Positions 25,466 through 34,266 of a DNA stretch of 64,000 nucleotides are shown one piece after another. The notes beneath the pieces were generated by a model that searched no databases, was not told the DNA's origin, and was given only the letters and a program-made list of their open reading frames with translations. Position numbers and translations under genes: made by a program. Positions within the stretch are counted from its first letter, which is position 1. Each line of letters begins with the position of its first letter. The stretch is from Palleronia abyssalis (GTDB lineage Bacteria > Pseudomonadota > Alphaproteobacteria > Rhodobacterales > Rhodobacteraceae): positions 62,001 through 126,000 of the forward strand of contig NZ_ONZF01000009.1 in the NCBI RefSeq assembly GCF_900302445.1, written 5' to 3'.

Positions 25466-25680
25466 GACAATGCCTCTTTTCCCCCGGGATAAGACTGCCG
25501 TGCTTGACCCTACGGAAGCAAGAAAAATGGTAATCAGGGCGTGGTCGGTCATGGCGCATGGCACGGACGCGCCCGACCGTGATACTCTCCGACCTGATCG
25601 GCCTCCTTTGTGGATCCCTGCGAACTCACCTTGGCACATCGAGGCTATCAGGGGGCGGTCACACCATCATCAAAGCCCCT

Positions 25681-26391
25681 CTATGCCGAAAAAGACCAGT
25701 CTCGCGCATTCCAGGTAAGACCGACCGAGTTTGCCAGTTTTTCGAGTCGCCGCGACAGGCTCCGGTCATTGATGCGCTTTGACCAGCGACGAAGCGGGAT
25801 GAGGTTTCGCGACCCATAGCCCTCGATCAGAACGATCCGCGCGCGCGCGTGCCGCGTCTCGTAGACGAGATTGCCGGCATTGAGGTCATTGCCGATGATG
25901 CGGAACGTGCTCAGCTCCCGGGCAAACAGAGTCAGAGCGGCAATGATCTCGTCGTCAATCCGGCCGTCCCGCGCGAGCTGGAACAAGGTCGGGGCCATTT
26001 CGCCGCTCCGGTCCCGAATCTTCTGTACCACCACACCCAGGCCGAGATCCGTGAGCAGGACGCCGCGCAGATGCGCCAGAGGGGGCGCCCGGTCGAGTTC
26101 GGCCGCACGCAAGGTCGCCTCGAGATAAGCCCGGTTCTGGCGCAGAAACGTCTTGTGGGGTCCGATGCCGCGCCATCGCCGGATCCGGTTCTTGATGGCC
26201 CGCGACGAGGCGAGCGCTTCGATATGGCGATCGTGATGCACTTTGATGAGTTGGCTCGGTTTTCCGGGCCGGACGAAAATATGGCTTTCGGCCCCTCCTG
26301 CGACCGGCTCCAGTCCGGACAGGCGAATGAACCATGCGGCGTCTGCCAGGCTGCTCTCTGTCACAGGGCTCTGGGTCACTGCAGGCATCAT
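25681..26391 (-). CDS. YrbL family protein
   Basis: 236 residues from the first of two adjacent ATGs at 26391/26388; the frame is open upstream and the start is uncertain. 'HIFVRPGKPSQLIKVHH', 'RYRGIGPHK'-like 'RRWRGIGPHKTFLRQNRAYL', 'GVLLTDLGLGVVVQKIRDRSG' and 'NDLNAGNLVYE' are typical of YrbL, a kinase-fold protein known from the PhoP regulon of enterobacteria. 'NDLNAGNLVY' corresponds to the catalytic-loop segment of the kinase fold. Biochemical role unknown. Related proteins in alphaproteobacteria often sit in lipopolysaccharide or envelope clusters. Confidence 0.85.
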   Translation of the reverse strand: MMPAVTQSPVTESSLADAAWFIRLSGLEPVAGGAESHIFVRPGKPSQLIKVHHDRHIEALASSRAIKNRIRRWRGIGPHKTFLRQNRAYLEATLRAAELDRAPPLAHLRGVLLTDLGLGVVVQKIRDRSGEMAPTLFQLARDGRIDDEIIAALTLFARELSTFRIIGNDLNAGNLVYETRHARARIVLIEGYGSRNLIPLRRWSKRINDRSLSRRLEKLANSVGLTWNARDWSFSA

Positions 26392-26571
26392 CTCTTGGAA
26401 ATCCCTATACGTAAGGCGCGGCGGGCAGCTATGACGCGTAAGATGGGCAAAGGCAAAGAGAGCCGGACGGGCGATCCGGGGCTCCCGGGAGGCGGTCGCG
26501 ACCATCCGTGCCGCGGCAAGATACCCTGTCTTGGCGATGGCACGGGGAATGGCAAGATTGAAGCGGCCCGG

Positions 26572-26724
26572 TCAGGGCCGCTTGGATGTCCCGGCCCCGT
26601 CGGTATAGGGGTCTTCGATCAACAAGCGCCGCGCCGTCTTCGACAGACCGTACTGGCGGGCATAATCGGCAAGGGCTGCCTCGAGTTCGGCAATGCGTGC
26701 TTTCGCTTTGTCCAGATCGCTCAT
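26572..26724 (-). CDS. small coiled-coil protein, unknown function
   Basis: 50 residues from ATG 26724 ('GAAGAG' about 9 nt upstream); starts 20 or 30 codons earlier are possible. 'LDKAKARIAELEAALADYAR' is an amphipathic coiled coil followed by 'QYGLSKTARRLLIEDPY'. No family recognised. It lies between the YrbL and outer-membrane barrel genes on the same strand. Confidence 0.5.
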   Translation of the reverse strand: MSDLDKAKARIAELEAALADYARQYGLSKTARRLLIEDPYTDGAGTSKRP

Positions 26725-26804
26725 CTTGCACTCTTCGTCGCTGCTGCGGTCGGTCATGGTGCGCCCGCCGTTGGATCGGCTCCGTCCGGAAGGACGCCGG
26801 TCAC

Positions 26805-26830
26805 GGGGGGCCAAAGGGCGATGGCCCCCC
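26805..26830. terminator. strong hairpin after the barrel gene, no T-run
   Basis: GGGGGGCCA, 8-nt loop, TGGCCCCCC: a perfect 9-bp stem about 50 bp beyond the stop of the leftward outer-membrane gene. It may stop transcription or stabilise the mRNA end. The lack of a U-tract keeps confidence low. Confidence 0.45.
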
Positions 26831-26879
26831 AGGCGATCCCTCTTTCATCAGGCGCGCCTCGCGCATCAAGATTATTCGC

Positions 26880-27668
26880 TCAGAACGGAAGCCCCGTACT
26901 GTCGAACAGTTTTTCGCGGTTGGAATTCGGCTGATTGCCGAACAGGACTGCAGCGCCCACCCCGATCGAAAGTCCGTCTGCGTCAAAACCGTCGAATTCC
27001 GCCATGTCGCGTCCGACCGTGGCAGACAGCCGGACGGGAGCTTTTTGCGAATTGACGTAGTAATCCACGCCAAGAGAAACCGTGGAGAGATTGAGTTCTT
27101 CCTCGATCCCGTCGGCCGAGAGTTCCGCACCGTCGAAGTTGGCGGTCAGCTGCAGCGCCGGGGAGACGTCGAAATCCGCCCCGATCCCGTAAAGCGTGGT
27201 CTCGAGGAATTCAGGCCCCTGGACATCCGCGACGCCGGCATATCCGTGATAGGTGAACGACCCGACCCGGCTCTGTCCTTCGACGCCGTAGCTCAGGACA
27301 TCCTCATCGATATCGAACCCTCCGACCCCGAAAATCTCCAGTTCGCCCACCCTGGTAAGCCCTGCAAAGACCCCGGCCTTCGCGCTTCCGAAATCGCCGT
27401 AGATATGCCCGTCGATCGTGTAGGATTCGATATCGCCCAGATTGTCGACGGAGACCGTGTCGTAGGCCCCCCCCAGCTGAATGCCGAGCCCGGCCGCGGA
27501 CACAAAGGCGCCTGCGCCATATGCTTGGAAGGTGTCCACGTTGGCGTCCACGTCTTCGATGTCGCCATATCCGTAGGAGGCGCCAATTTCCCCGAAGACA
27601 TTTTCTTGTGCCACTGCGGGGCTGGTCCCGGTCATGACGGCCAGGAACAGGATGGTGTTTCTTCTCAT
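26880..27668 (-). CDS. outer-membrane beta-barrel protein (porin-like)
   Basis: 262 residues. Signal peptide 'MRRNTILFLAVMTGTSPAVA' with cleavage before Gln21. The mature protein alternates polar and aromatic strands ('ENVFGEIGASYGYGDIED', 'GIQLGGAYDTVSVDNLGD', 'IYGDFGSAKAGVFAGLTRV') characteristic of a beta-barrel of about 10-12 strands, with acidic loops, and the sequence ends in Phe as outer-membrane substrates often do. Resembles Rhodobacterales porin-like proteins but is shorter than general porins. Substrate unknown. Likely monocistronic, given the strong hairpin 50 bp after its stop. Confidence 0.8.
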   Translation of the reverse strand: MRRNTILFLAVMTGTSPAVAQENVFGEIGASYGYGDIEDVDANVDTFQAYGAGAFVSAAGLGIQLGGAYDTVSVDNLGDIESYTIDGHIYGDFGSAKAGVFAGLTRVGELEIFGVGGFDIDEDVLSYGVEGQSRVGSFTYHGYAGVADVQGPEFLETTLYGIGADFDVSPALQLTANFDGAELSADGIEEELNLSTVSLGVDYYVNSQKAPVRLSATVGRDMAEFDGFDADGLSIGVGAAVLFGNQPNSNREKLFDSTGLPF

Positions 27669-28059
27669 TTTATCGCTCGATCAGTTTCTTATACGCACTT
27701 GATGCCTTTCGTGGGGGGGGTGCGACAAGAAGGTTGGGCCGCCAGAGGCGATGCTGTATCCTGATCGCTACAGGATTGTGCCAGTCTCGGCGGTCTTCGC
27801 CGTATAGGCGAAACGAACCGGCGAACCCCAAGCAGAGGACCATGGCCAACGTCGATCAGAAGACCTGAGCAAAGGCCGCAGCTTCTTGGCGTGATGATCG
27901 GGAGTTCTATTGCCTGCGCGCTTGATATCTTTCTCAAGGCGGTCTTAGGACCCACCCACAACGGGCGCAAAAGCGTGTTACCGTGGCAGTTTCCTATGCC
28001 GCTTTCGCGTTATGCGAAAGCGGTCTTGGCCCCGGCGGACCAATTAGGGAGCGACCGCC
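27669..28059. other. intergenic stretch with a strong hairpin
   Basis: No credible gene. A perfect 10-bp hairpin, CCGCTTTCGC-GTTAT-GCGAAAGCGG, lies at 27999-28023, 37 bp beyond the stop of the leftward repeat-protein gene, and may terminate or protect that transcript. The 330 bp to its left (with the G8 run near 27711) presumably contain the promoter of the barrel gene. Confidence 0.5.
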
Positions 28060-28857
28060 CTATTGAAGGGCATTGAGGTAGGAATTTCGGGATACCCGAA
28101 CCCGCAATCCGCTCTCGGTCAGGACGGGTGTATTGCGCAACTGCACACACACAATCCGATTGGGGTATTGCGCGGGGGTAGAGCAAACCCTGTCCTCATC
28201 CGAGGAGGTGATGGTACCGAGCATCACACCGCCATTGCCGATCAGGGGCATGCCGGTCACGGATCTCCCCGCGGTATCGGTATTGACGGTCCTGCTCGTG
28301 CCGGCATTCCTTCCGGTCGATCTGCCGGGCGCATTTTGGGTTCCACGATTGAAGACATCACCATCGTCTGCAGTGTTCGATCCGACACTTGGCCCGCTTT
28401 GACTGTCGCCGTCGGACCCGCCGCCGACCTGGGCCCCGGCACTGGCTCCGCTCCCCCCAATCTGGGCATCAACACGCGCTGTGCTTGTGCCATCCGACCC
28501 GCTCAAGACCTCTGCCTCCGCATCCACCAGATTGTCCGAGCCCCCGACGGTGGCGTCCACATCGGCGACGCTGCTGCCATCTGGGCCGCTGAGAACCTCC
28601 ACATCGGCATCGGCTGCACTGTCACGCCCCCCGACGGTGGCATCGGTGTCAACAACACTGCCCTTGTCGGAACTCAGGATATCGGCGTCGACATCGGCGG
28701 CGCTATCTCCGCCAACTCCCACATCGATATCGGCAATATTGTCGTTTGACCCTCCTACGCCGATCCCGACGGACAGATCCGAGGCGGATGCACCGGTAAC
28801 CGTTGCCAGAAGCAAGGACACGGAAAGTAGTCCAGTTCCAGTTATCAATCGAGACAT
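28060..28857 (-). CDS. exported acidic repeat protein
   Basis: 265 residues from ATG 28857, which has a textbook ribosome site (AAGGAGGT, 6 nt spacing). Signal peptide to about residue 25 ('VTGASA-SD'). Residues about 42-135 hold three tandem 28-29-residue repeats of the form GG-(S/D)-D-x-(A/L)-D-(V/A)-x-(V/I)-L-S-(S/G)-x-x-G-(S/T)-x-x-D-x-(D/A)-A-(T/Q)-(V/I). A Gly/Ser/Asn-rich linker follows, then a C-terminal 60-residue domain with two Cys ('DRVCSTPAQYPNRIVCVQL'). No family recognised. The high ribosome-site quality suggests strong expression; a surface or matrix protein is plausible. Confidence 0.8.
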   Translation of the reverse strand: MSRLITGTGLLSVSLLLATVTGASASDLSVGIGVGGSNDNIADIDVGVGGDSAADVDADILSSDKGSVVDTDATVGGRDSAADADVEVLSGPDGSSVADVDATVGGSDNLVDAEAEVLSGSDGTSTARVDAQIGGSGASAGAQVGGGSDGDSQSGPSVGSNTADDGDVFNRGTQNAPGRSTGRNAGTSRTVNTDTAGRSVTGMPLIGNGGVMLGTITSSDEDRVCSTPAQYPNRIVCVQLRNTPVLTESGLRVRVSRNSYLNALQ

Positions 28858-29319
28858 TCTATACCTCCTTAACAAATTCAGATTACGCGTCTCGTTATGT
28901 GAGGAAAATTATTGGTATTTTTTCGTTTGAAATCGGAAAGAACTAAGGCAGCCTAACCTCCTGAGAGAATCCGTTTAAATTTACGGTCTAAAATCCTCAA
29001 ACACTTGGGGCATGATCAGAAACACTTCGTTTCTCGAGATTATGAATATGATTGTATACTGAACCCCATGAGATCCGCTTTCCGAGACCGGAGATCATGA
29101 TTAGTTTAGCGTTATCAGATCGTTATTTCTTATGTCCGACATGATGTACGATCGCGATATCCCGTCGCTGACGCGATGCGGACTGCCACTTTCATAACTC
29201 AAGTTGGCTTAAAGAGGTGCTTTCTACCTTGACGCGAATCACGTCATGGCTCTCAAGAAGCGTGGGGATTTCGGCCGGCGAGCTTGCTCGTCACGGTCTC
29301 TATCTAACGAGGGGGTGCC
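28858..29319. other. AT-richer divergent promoter region
   Basis: 462 bp between two divergent genes (repeat protein and Hint protein). Base composition is clearly more AT-rich than the surroundings, especially 28880-29200, as expected for a promoter or regulatory region. I see no small gene or clear operator. Confidence 0.5.
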
Positions 29320-30531
29320 ATGGCGCTTATCAGCCTGGATCTTGGGTCGAGTGACCAGACGATCGACGGAAACAACGCGAATGACGGTGATACCGTCAAC
29401 ATCAGGGCACTCGGGTCGCAGACCCTGACCGTGGACGGGGTCGACGTGACCATCACAAACCTGGCAAACGCACAACTAGGGGCCGAGCCCATCTTCAGTG
29501 CGATCAACGGGGCCAACCTGACATTCGGCGGGGGTCTCGCGAACATTTCCGCTCTGAACGGGATCACCTACCGGATTGGCGGCAATTCGCAGATCGAGGT
29601 GAACGGATCTTTGCTGAGCGCGCAGCTCAACAATCAGCGGATCGACTTCACGGGAACCCAGGATGGCCGGTTCACCTACGATCCGGGCGGGATCAGCGTG
29701 GGGGATCCGGCTTTCGACGTCACCGGGCTCGAACCCGGCGATCAACTGGCCGTCGAAGGCCGCGACAACTTCAGCTTCGACTACGATGACGATACTGGTC
29801 AGGCGACCTTGCAATCCGCTTCTTTCCTTGGCCTTGGAGAAGACGTGACCTATCGTTTCGCCCTCGACACGGAGAGAGCAAATCTCATTCGAGACAATCC
29901 CGATCAGTATATAGACGACGGGGTATTCACCTATCCGTTCCTGAATCTCGTCTGTTTCGTGGCAGGAACCCTGATCATCACCAACCAGGGCGCCCGTCCG
30001 GTCGAAGAGCTCGAGGAAGGCGATCTGGTCCTGACAATCGATCGCGGCTTCCAGCCCATTGTCTGGCATGGCCGGATCACCCGGAATGTTTCCGGTAAAT
30101 TGCGGCCGATCCGTATCAAGGCAGGCACCTTGCGCAACACGCGCGATCTCGTGGTCTCTCCGCAGCACAAGGTCATGGTGCCTACCGACGGTACGCCGGC
30201 AGCGTTCGACCAACCGCATATCCTGATCCCGGCGAAGCATCTTCTGGGCCGCTGCGGCGTGACCCAGGAGCCGGCCGGTGTCGTCGAGTATCACCACATC
30301 ATGTTCGATACGCACGAAATTATCTTTTCCGAAGGGATCCCCACGGAAAGCTTCCATCCCGGAGAAATGGGCCTTTCCGCTTTCGACGCGGAGACCAGGG
30401 CAGAACTTTATGACCTCTTCCCGGAACTCGCCGACAAAGCCTTCCTCGAGGAGATCGCGGCCGCGCGCATGGTTGCCAAGAAGCACGAAGCCCAGCTCGT
30501 GCTCGATGGGCTGGCACGCGTCGGTTTCTGA
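29320..30531 (+). CDS. Hint-domain (Hedgehog/intein-like) protein
   Basis: 403 residues. Residues 1-205 form a beta-rich, Asn/Asp-rich region ('NANDGDTVNIRALGSQTLTV', 'ISALNGITYRIGGNSQIEVN'). A Hint_2 domain follows at about 210-355, beginning at Cys-Phe 'CFVAGTLIITNQG', with 'VEELEEGDLVLTIDRGFQPIVWHG' pieces and 'SPQHKVMVP' (the conserved block-B-like His). It lacks a signal peptide and is typical of proteins found around type I secretion in Rhodobacteraceae. Self-processing is possible at the Cys but unproven. Ribosome site GAGGGGGTGCC. It is the only rightward gene between 20 kb and 32 kb. Confidence 0.9.
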   Translation: MALISLDLGSSDQTIDGNNANDGDTVNIRALGSQTLTVDGVDVTITNLANAQLGAEPIFSAINGANLTFGGGLANISALNGITYRIGGNSQIEVNGSLLSAQLNNQRIDFTGTQDGRFTYDPGGISVGDPAFDVTGLEPGDQLAVEGRDNFSFDYDDDTGQATLQSASFLGLGEDVTYRFALDTERANLIRDNPDQYIDDGVFTYPFLNLVCFVAGTLIITNQGARPVEELEEGDLVLTIDRGFQPIVWHGRITRNVSGKLRPIRIKAGTLRNTRDLVVSPQHKVMVPTDGTPAAFDQPHILIPAKHLLGRCGVTQEPAGVVEYHHIMFDTHEIIFSEGIPTESFHPGEMGLSAFDAETRAELYDLFPELADKAFLEEIAAARMVAKKHEAQLVLDGLARVGF

Positions 30532-30556
30532 TCGAGGCGGTCTTGTCGGGCCCCTG

Positions 30557-31705
30557 TCAGTCGAGAAGCCGTGCCGCGCGCCCGGAACGCTTCTCGATAT
30601 CCTGGAAATATCCGTGCACGCTCTTGATGGAGCGGTGCAGTGTCTGGCCCATGACCTCCTCCATCCGCAAGCCTTGCCCCAGCGCCTCGGTCACGAACCC
30701 GGATCGTAGGCCGTGGGCGCTGAACAAGGCAGGGTCTTCCCCGATCTCTTTCAGGCGTGCCTTGAGAATGCCGTTCACGGCCGCATCTGCGAGGCCGTGT
30801 TCGGAAAGGGCCCCCCATCGGTCGATCCGCCGAAACACCGCGCCGCCGGTAATGCCACTTGCCGCAAGCCAGCGCTCCAAAAAAACCACCGGCGGACCGC
30901 TGACATAGACCCGCAGATCGTCTTCTGTATCGCTGGTCTTCGTCCGGCCCATGCGGATACTCAAGCTAGGCCGATAGGTCCCGGTCTGCGGATCCTCGAT
31001 CGGGGCCAGTGGGTCGAGCTGCGACATCATCAGGGAGGCCATCTCCGAACGGCGTCGGCCTCCCGACGCAAAGGCGATGGCCAGAAGGGCTCGATCGCGC
31101 AAGGCGGCGAGACGCACCCGGTTGAGATCGCGGTCCCCGAGGGGACGCGGGGTACACCACGGCTCCAGCGCTTTCAGGATCCGCCCCAGCATGTCGATTG
31201 TTATCGGGCGGGCCGATTTGCGATGCCGCGGGCGGTCGGCAGCTCGGATCGCTGCCGACAGCGTGCGCAGCACCACCGGATCCGAAAAGACCGCCCCGTC
31301 GATCTCACGCCATTTGCCCATCGTACGCCAGGAGGAAAGCCGTCGCCGGACTGTCGAAGGAGCATGGGGCCCCCGCACCCGCAGATGACCGCTGGCGCGC
31401 AGGACGGTTTCGATCTCGGGCGGCATGCCGTGATCGGGGTCCTCCGCGCGTCGCGCCGGGTCCCATAGATGGTGGGCGATGAAACGCAGTAGCGTCGCCC
31501 GATCCGGGGGCCATGGCAGGTGCGCCCCTGTCGCGGCCAGGGTCCAGGCTTCCAGGTAGTCGATATCCGAGCGCAGGGCGCGCATCGTATTTTCGCCAAG
31601 CCCGGTCCGGATCAGGTGACTGATCGTGGCGTGGTCCGCCTCCGTCATCGCATCCCCAGGAGCGTAGACGTCGAACCGGGCAAGCGGGAAAGCCGAACGG
31701 GACAT
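30557..31705 (-). CDS. tyrosine recombinase / phage-type integrase
   Basis: 382 residues from ATG 31705; the frame extends upstream but with Arg/Gly-rich shadow sequence. N-terminal SAM-like core-binding region about 20-140. Catalytic domain: Arg in 'ASGGRRRSEMASL', His-x-x-Arg in 'SAHGLRSGFV', His in 'TLHRSIKSV', and Tyr nucleophile in 'HGYFQDIEKRSG'. All five active-site groups are present, so it should be active. No excisionase, att duplication or phage genes are seen beside it. It could resolve plasmid multimers or move a cassette. Confidence 0.92.
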   Translation of the reverse strand: MSRSAFPLARFDVYAPGDAMTEADHATISHLIRTGLGENTMRALRSDIDYLEAWTLAATGAHLPWPPDRATLLRFIAHHLWDPARRAEDPDHGMPPEIETVLRASGHLRVRGPHAPSTVRRRLSSWRTMGKWREIDGAVFSDPVVLRTLSAAIRAADRPRHRKSARPITIDMLGRILKALEPWCTPRPLGDRDLNRVRLAALRDRALLAIAFASGGRRRSEMASLMMSQLDPLAPIEDPQTGTYRPSLSIRMGRTKTSDTEDDLRVYVSGPPVVFLERWLAASGITGGAVFRRIDRWGALSEHGLADAAVNGILKARLKEIGEDPALFSAHGLRSGFVTEALGQGLRMEEVMGQTLHRSIKSVHGYFQDIEKRSGRAARLLD

Positions 31706-31809
31706 GCCTGCACGATACCGGACATGGCGCCTGGAACAAAGAGCGAAAACTCCCCTGCGCGACACGCCAAGCGTAGGAGCGTGTTTCGTCACAGAACGGC
31801 CACTGGCTT

Positions 31810-32037
31810 TCAGTGCCGCGGCTCCCCTGGTGCCAGAACCGCCGCCGCGGAGCGCAGGACGATCACCGCCAGGCCGTAGCTGACATCGGGAGCTGCGAGA
31901 TCGTCGCGATGAACGGCCAGAAGAGCCGCCGCGCGCGTGATCGCCGCCTCGTCCTCTTCCCCTGCTGCCTTCGCGGATTCGAACGCACGCAGGATATCGC
32001 GGACCAAATCCTCGACGTCGTTCCAATGCGGCATCAT
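31810..32037 (-). CDS. small acidic protein of unknown function
   Basis: 75 residues (adjacent ATGs at 32037/32034; AAAGGG upstream). Helical sequence 'DVEDLVRDILRAFESAKAAG', 'ITRAAALLAVHRDDLAA', 'YGLAVIVLRSAAAVLAPGE'. No family recognised. It is 104 bp upstream of the recombinase on the same strand. Confidence 0.55.
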   Translation of the reverse strand: MMPHWNDVEDLVRDILRAFESAKAAGEEDEAAITRAAALLAVHRDDLAAPDVSYGLAVIVLRSAAAVLAPGEPRH

Positions 32038-32130
32038 GCACCCTTTCCAAACGATCGCTCACCGCCCTTGCGAGAACTTGAGAACCCCGTACCCTCGGAC
32101 GGGACATATTCCACATCACCGGCCGCCACC

Positions 32131-32268
32131 TTGCCCAAGAAACACGATAAATACCGCGATAGCGATTATCCTGCGGGCAACATTCCCTCGTGGTTCTACG
32201 TCGCCGCGCTTGTCGTCATCATGATCGTCGTCGCCGCATTCTTGTTCGTCGGGACCATTTCCGGCTGA
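32131..32268 (+). CDS. small single-TM protein
   Basis: 45 residues if it starts at the TTG at 32131; an ATG at 32025 would give 81 residues but overlaps the start of the opposite gene. The polar N-terminus 'PKKHDKYRDSDYPAGNIPS' is followed by one strongly hydrophobic helix 'YVAALVVIMIVVAAFLFVG'. Many alphaproteobacteria encode such tiny membrane proteins. Coding potential rests on the clean TM segment only. Confidence 0.45.
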   Translation: MPKKHDKYRDSDYPAGNIPSWFYVAALVVIMIVVAAFLFVGTISG

Positions 32269-32486
32269 TCCTGAGAGCATCGGGGACGCGCAGCTACCGA
32301 ATACAGACCCAGGATATGTACGGTCCTTCCGCCCGGCAATCCCGTGATTTCGAATGAAACCACCCGACTTGAGCGTTCGGCGTCCCGCTCTGCGCAAGGC
32401 GGAGTTGTAGTCCTGGGCGTGGTCTGCCGCACCGCAGCATAATATGTCGGGATCAACGGACACTGACATAACCGAAAGGCACTTCC

Positions 32487-32711
32487 ATGGCCTACGCTTC
32501 CACCCATTCCGATCTTCACGCCACCCGCCCAGGCCTTTTCACACGCACCCGTGCCGCCCTCGCCCGAGGTTTCGCGCGCTGGATCGAGGTAAACAGCCGC
32601 GCTGATCGTGTTGCCGCCCTCCAGGCGAAATCCGATGCCGAGCTTGCGGCACTCGGCTTGCGGCGCGACGACATCGTTCAATACGTCTTTCGCGACCGCA
32701 TGATCTTCTGA
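32487..32711 (+). CDS. DUF1127 domain small protein
   Basis: 74 residues. 'RWIEVNSRADRVAALQAKSD', 'ELAALGLRRDDIVQYVF' is the DUF1127 signature: a short Arg-rich helical protein ending in L-G-(L/I)-x-R-x-x-I. Some family members bind RNA and influence phosphate/carbon metabolism in Rhodobacter and Agrobacterium (established for others, not this one). AAAGG lies about 10 nt before the ATG. Monocistronic, followed by an intergenic region with a large inverted repeat. Confidence 0.9.
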   Translation: MAYASTHSDLHATRPGLFTRTRAALARGFARWIEVNSRADRVAALQAKSDAELAALGLRRDDIVQYVFRDRMIF

Positions 32712-32822
32712 TCGGGCGCTCCTTTCGCTTCGGTCCGAACCGGGGCGACGATCTGTCATCGGTCCCGTAGAGCGGGCCGAACGTCCGTGCCTTACCGTCT
32801 CTGTACCATCACCTCACGCTGC

Positions 32823-32869
32823 GCTTCGCGCCCCACGGCGATCTACGTCGATGCCGTGGGGCGCGAAGC
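32823..32869. other. 17-bp perfect inverted repeat near repA
   Basis: GCTTCGCGCCCCACGGC (32823-32839), a 13-nt loop, and its exact complement at 32853-32869. It is the strongest hairpin I found in the window. It lies 111 bp after the DUF1127 stop and 190 bp beyond the repA stop. No T-run follows, so a bidirectional terminator or a replication-related structure are both possible. Confidence 0.6.
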
Positions 32870-33000
32870 ACAGGACGTCGCGGCCAAGATGCGGAGCTGG
32901 CGCCATACCGCGCGCCGCAACCTGGCCTTTGGCGAGACCGTGGGAATTGCGCATCCACATCATCAATGGCGGACATGGCCGCGGGTCAGGTCAATATCTC

Positions 33001-33010
33001 AAATTCCGGA
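33001..33010. promoter_or_regulatory. AAATTCCGGA motif, repA-distal copy
   Basis: AAATTCCGGA, followed by TTTTT, occurs 50 bp beyond the repA stop. The same ten bases recur within a perfect palindrome at 34222-34235 on the promoter side of repA. Such AT-rich symmetry flanking an initiator gene could mark RepA-binding sites. This is inference. Confidence 0.35.
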
Positions 33011-33059
33011 TTTTTGCCTTGCCTCGGGATATCAAGCCGTAGCCTGCTCTTGAGAGCTC

Positions 33060-34046
33060 TTACCGGGTGATGCGGCCCTTTACCCAAGCCACGAAGGCCC
33101 GATCGGGCTTGGAAAGCCGGGCGCCCGTCTCCGTGGCCCAGGCCCGCCATTCCGCCTCGAGGGCGTAGACATCCCATCCCGGCGCGATCATGCGGATCTC
33201 GTCGAGAATATCTGGGCCGAAGCGCGGCACGGCATCGTCGATGACACGGATGCGCTCGAACCGGATCAGATCGCCGGGCTCCTCGACGAGAGCGTAATCG
33301 GGCAAGCCCTTTTCCAGCATCTTGCGCACATTCGCCCGGAAAACCCGCAAGGGCGCAGTGCTTCCCGATTTCTTGTGCAGGACGGTGACGCTGACCGTCC
33401 AGGAGGCCTGCCGACCGCAATGTTTGCGCACGAGTTCGTAAAGGCGGCGCTCCAGGGGTTTTCTGAGCCGGAAATAGTCGCGCGACAATGTCAGGACGGA
33501 CCGGGCCAGAACCGCGCGATAGAGCCATTCGGACAAGGTGACGGAGACAGAGATCATGCGCCCGCCCCGGGTCCGGCGTACGATCTCCCAGGCTTCGATC
33601 AAGCCGAACCCGCGCGTGGTCTCGATGCCGCCGGTCTCGATATTCGTGGTGATCCGGGTTCCGGCCAGGCGCTCGAACGCCTCGCGCAGCCGAACGTAGC
33701 CGTCTCCGGACGTATCCCTGTTCGTCGCGACAAGAAGATCGTGGGCCGTCAATCGCAAGGTCCGGGAAATCTCCCGCCCCGCATTCAGCGCCGCGACAAG
33801 CTGGCTGACGCAGTAGATGATGATGTCCTTGTCGAACAGCGTTGCCCGCCCCCGGACCGACGGCGTGACCGTGATCTCCGTACCATTATGCGTATATTGC
33901 AGGATGCGCCGGTCCGGCCGGGTCGCCAGCGAGAAGATGGGATGTTCCATCGACCCCAGATCATCCTTGGGAGACGCCCCGAAGATATCGGCGATAAAGA
34001 AATCGCCGCCGTGCCGATCCGGCATGAGGGACCCCGACCCGGTCAT
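33060..34046 (-). CDS. repA: plasmid replication initiator (RPA family)
   Basis: 328 residues from ATG 34046; ATG 34025 is an alternative, and the frame further upstream is unrelated. 'DFFIADIFGASPKDDLGSME', 'HPIFSLATRPDRRILQYTHN', 'FDKDIIIYCVSQLVAALNAG' and 'TAHDLLVATNRDTSGDGY' are the signature of the Rhodobacterales/Sphingomonadales replication initiator protein A family (RPA). A winged-helix-like 'RLREAFERLAGTRITTNIET' region follows. It initiates replication by binding the plasmid origin. It is divergent from the glycan operon; palindromic AT-rich motifs and a large hairpin flank it. No parA/parB next to it, unlike most RepA replicons. Confidence 0.93.
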   Translation of the reverse strand: MTGSGSLMPDRHGGDFFIADIFGASPKDDLGSMEHPIFSLATRPDRRILQYTHNGTEITVTPSVRGRATLFDKDIIIYCVSQLVAALNAGREISRTLRLTAHDLLVATNRDTSGDGYVRLREAFERLAGTRITTNIETGGIETTRGFGLIEAWEIVRRTRGGRMISVSVTLSEWLYRAVLARSVLTLSRDYFRLRKPLERRLYELVRKHCGRQASWTVSVTVLHKKSGSTAPLRVFRANVRKMLEKGLPDYALVEEPGDLIRFERIRVIDDAVPRFGPDILDEIRMIAPGWDVYALEAEWRAWATETGARLSKPDRAFVAWVKGRITR

Positions 34047-34221
34047 GGGCCGGGCCCGAGGCGACAGGCAGGGGCATCGAGGCAGAACTGGGCTGCGATA
34101 GCGTACACGAGAGATGACCTGCCGCTTGCGGTTTTGCGGAACATGTCCTTTTTTCCATGAAATGGGCGAGCTTGAAACCTTTCTTGTCCCTTGGCGCCTC
34201 GAGCGCGGCTGGTATGTCGCA

Positions 34222-34235
34222 AAATTCCGGAATTT
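34222..34235. promoter_or_regulatory. AAATTCCGGAATTT palindrome upstream of repA
   Basis: Perfect 14-bp palindrome in the region between the divergent starts of repA and the methyltransferase. Ten bases of it recur downstream of repA at 33001. Candidate RepA-binding or shared operator site. Confidence 0.4.
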
Positions 34236-34266
34236 CGGGCACTTTCGAGCAGAATGGGAGATAGTT

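Noticed and set aside
29950-30390. Possible intein in the Hint protein
   Set aside because: No homing endonuclease, no interrupted host domain and no C-terminal His-Asn junction with a downstream extein; it is a stand-alone Hint_2 protein.
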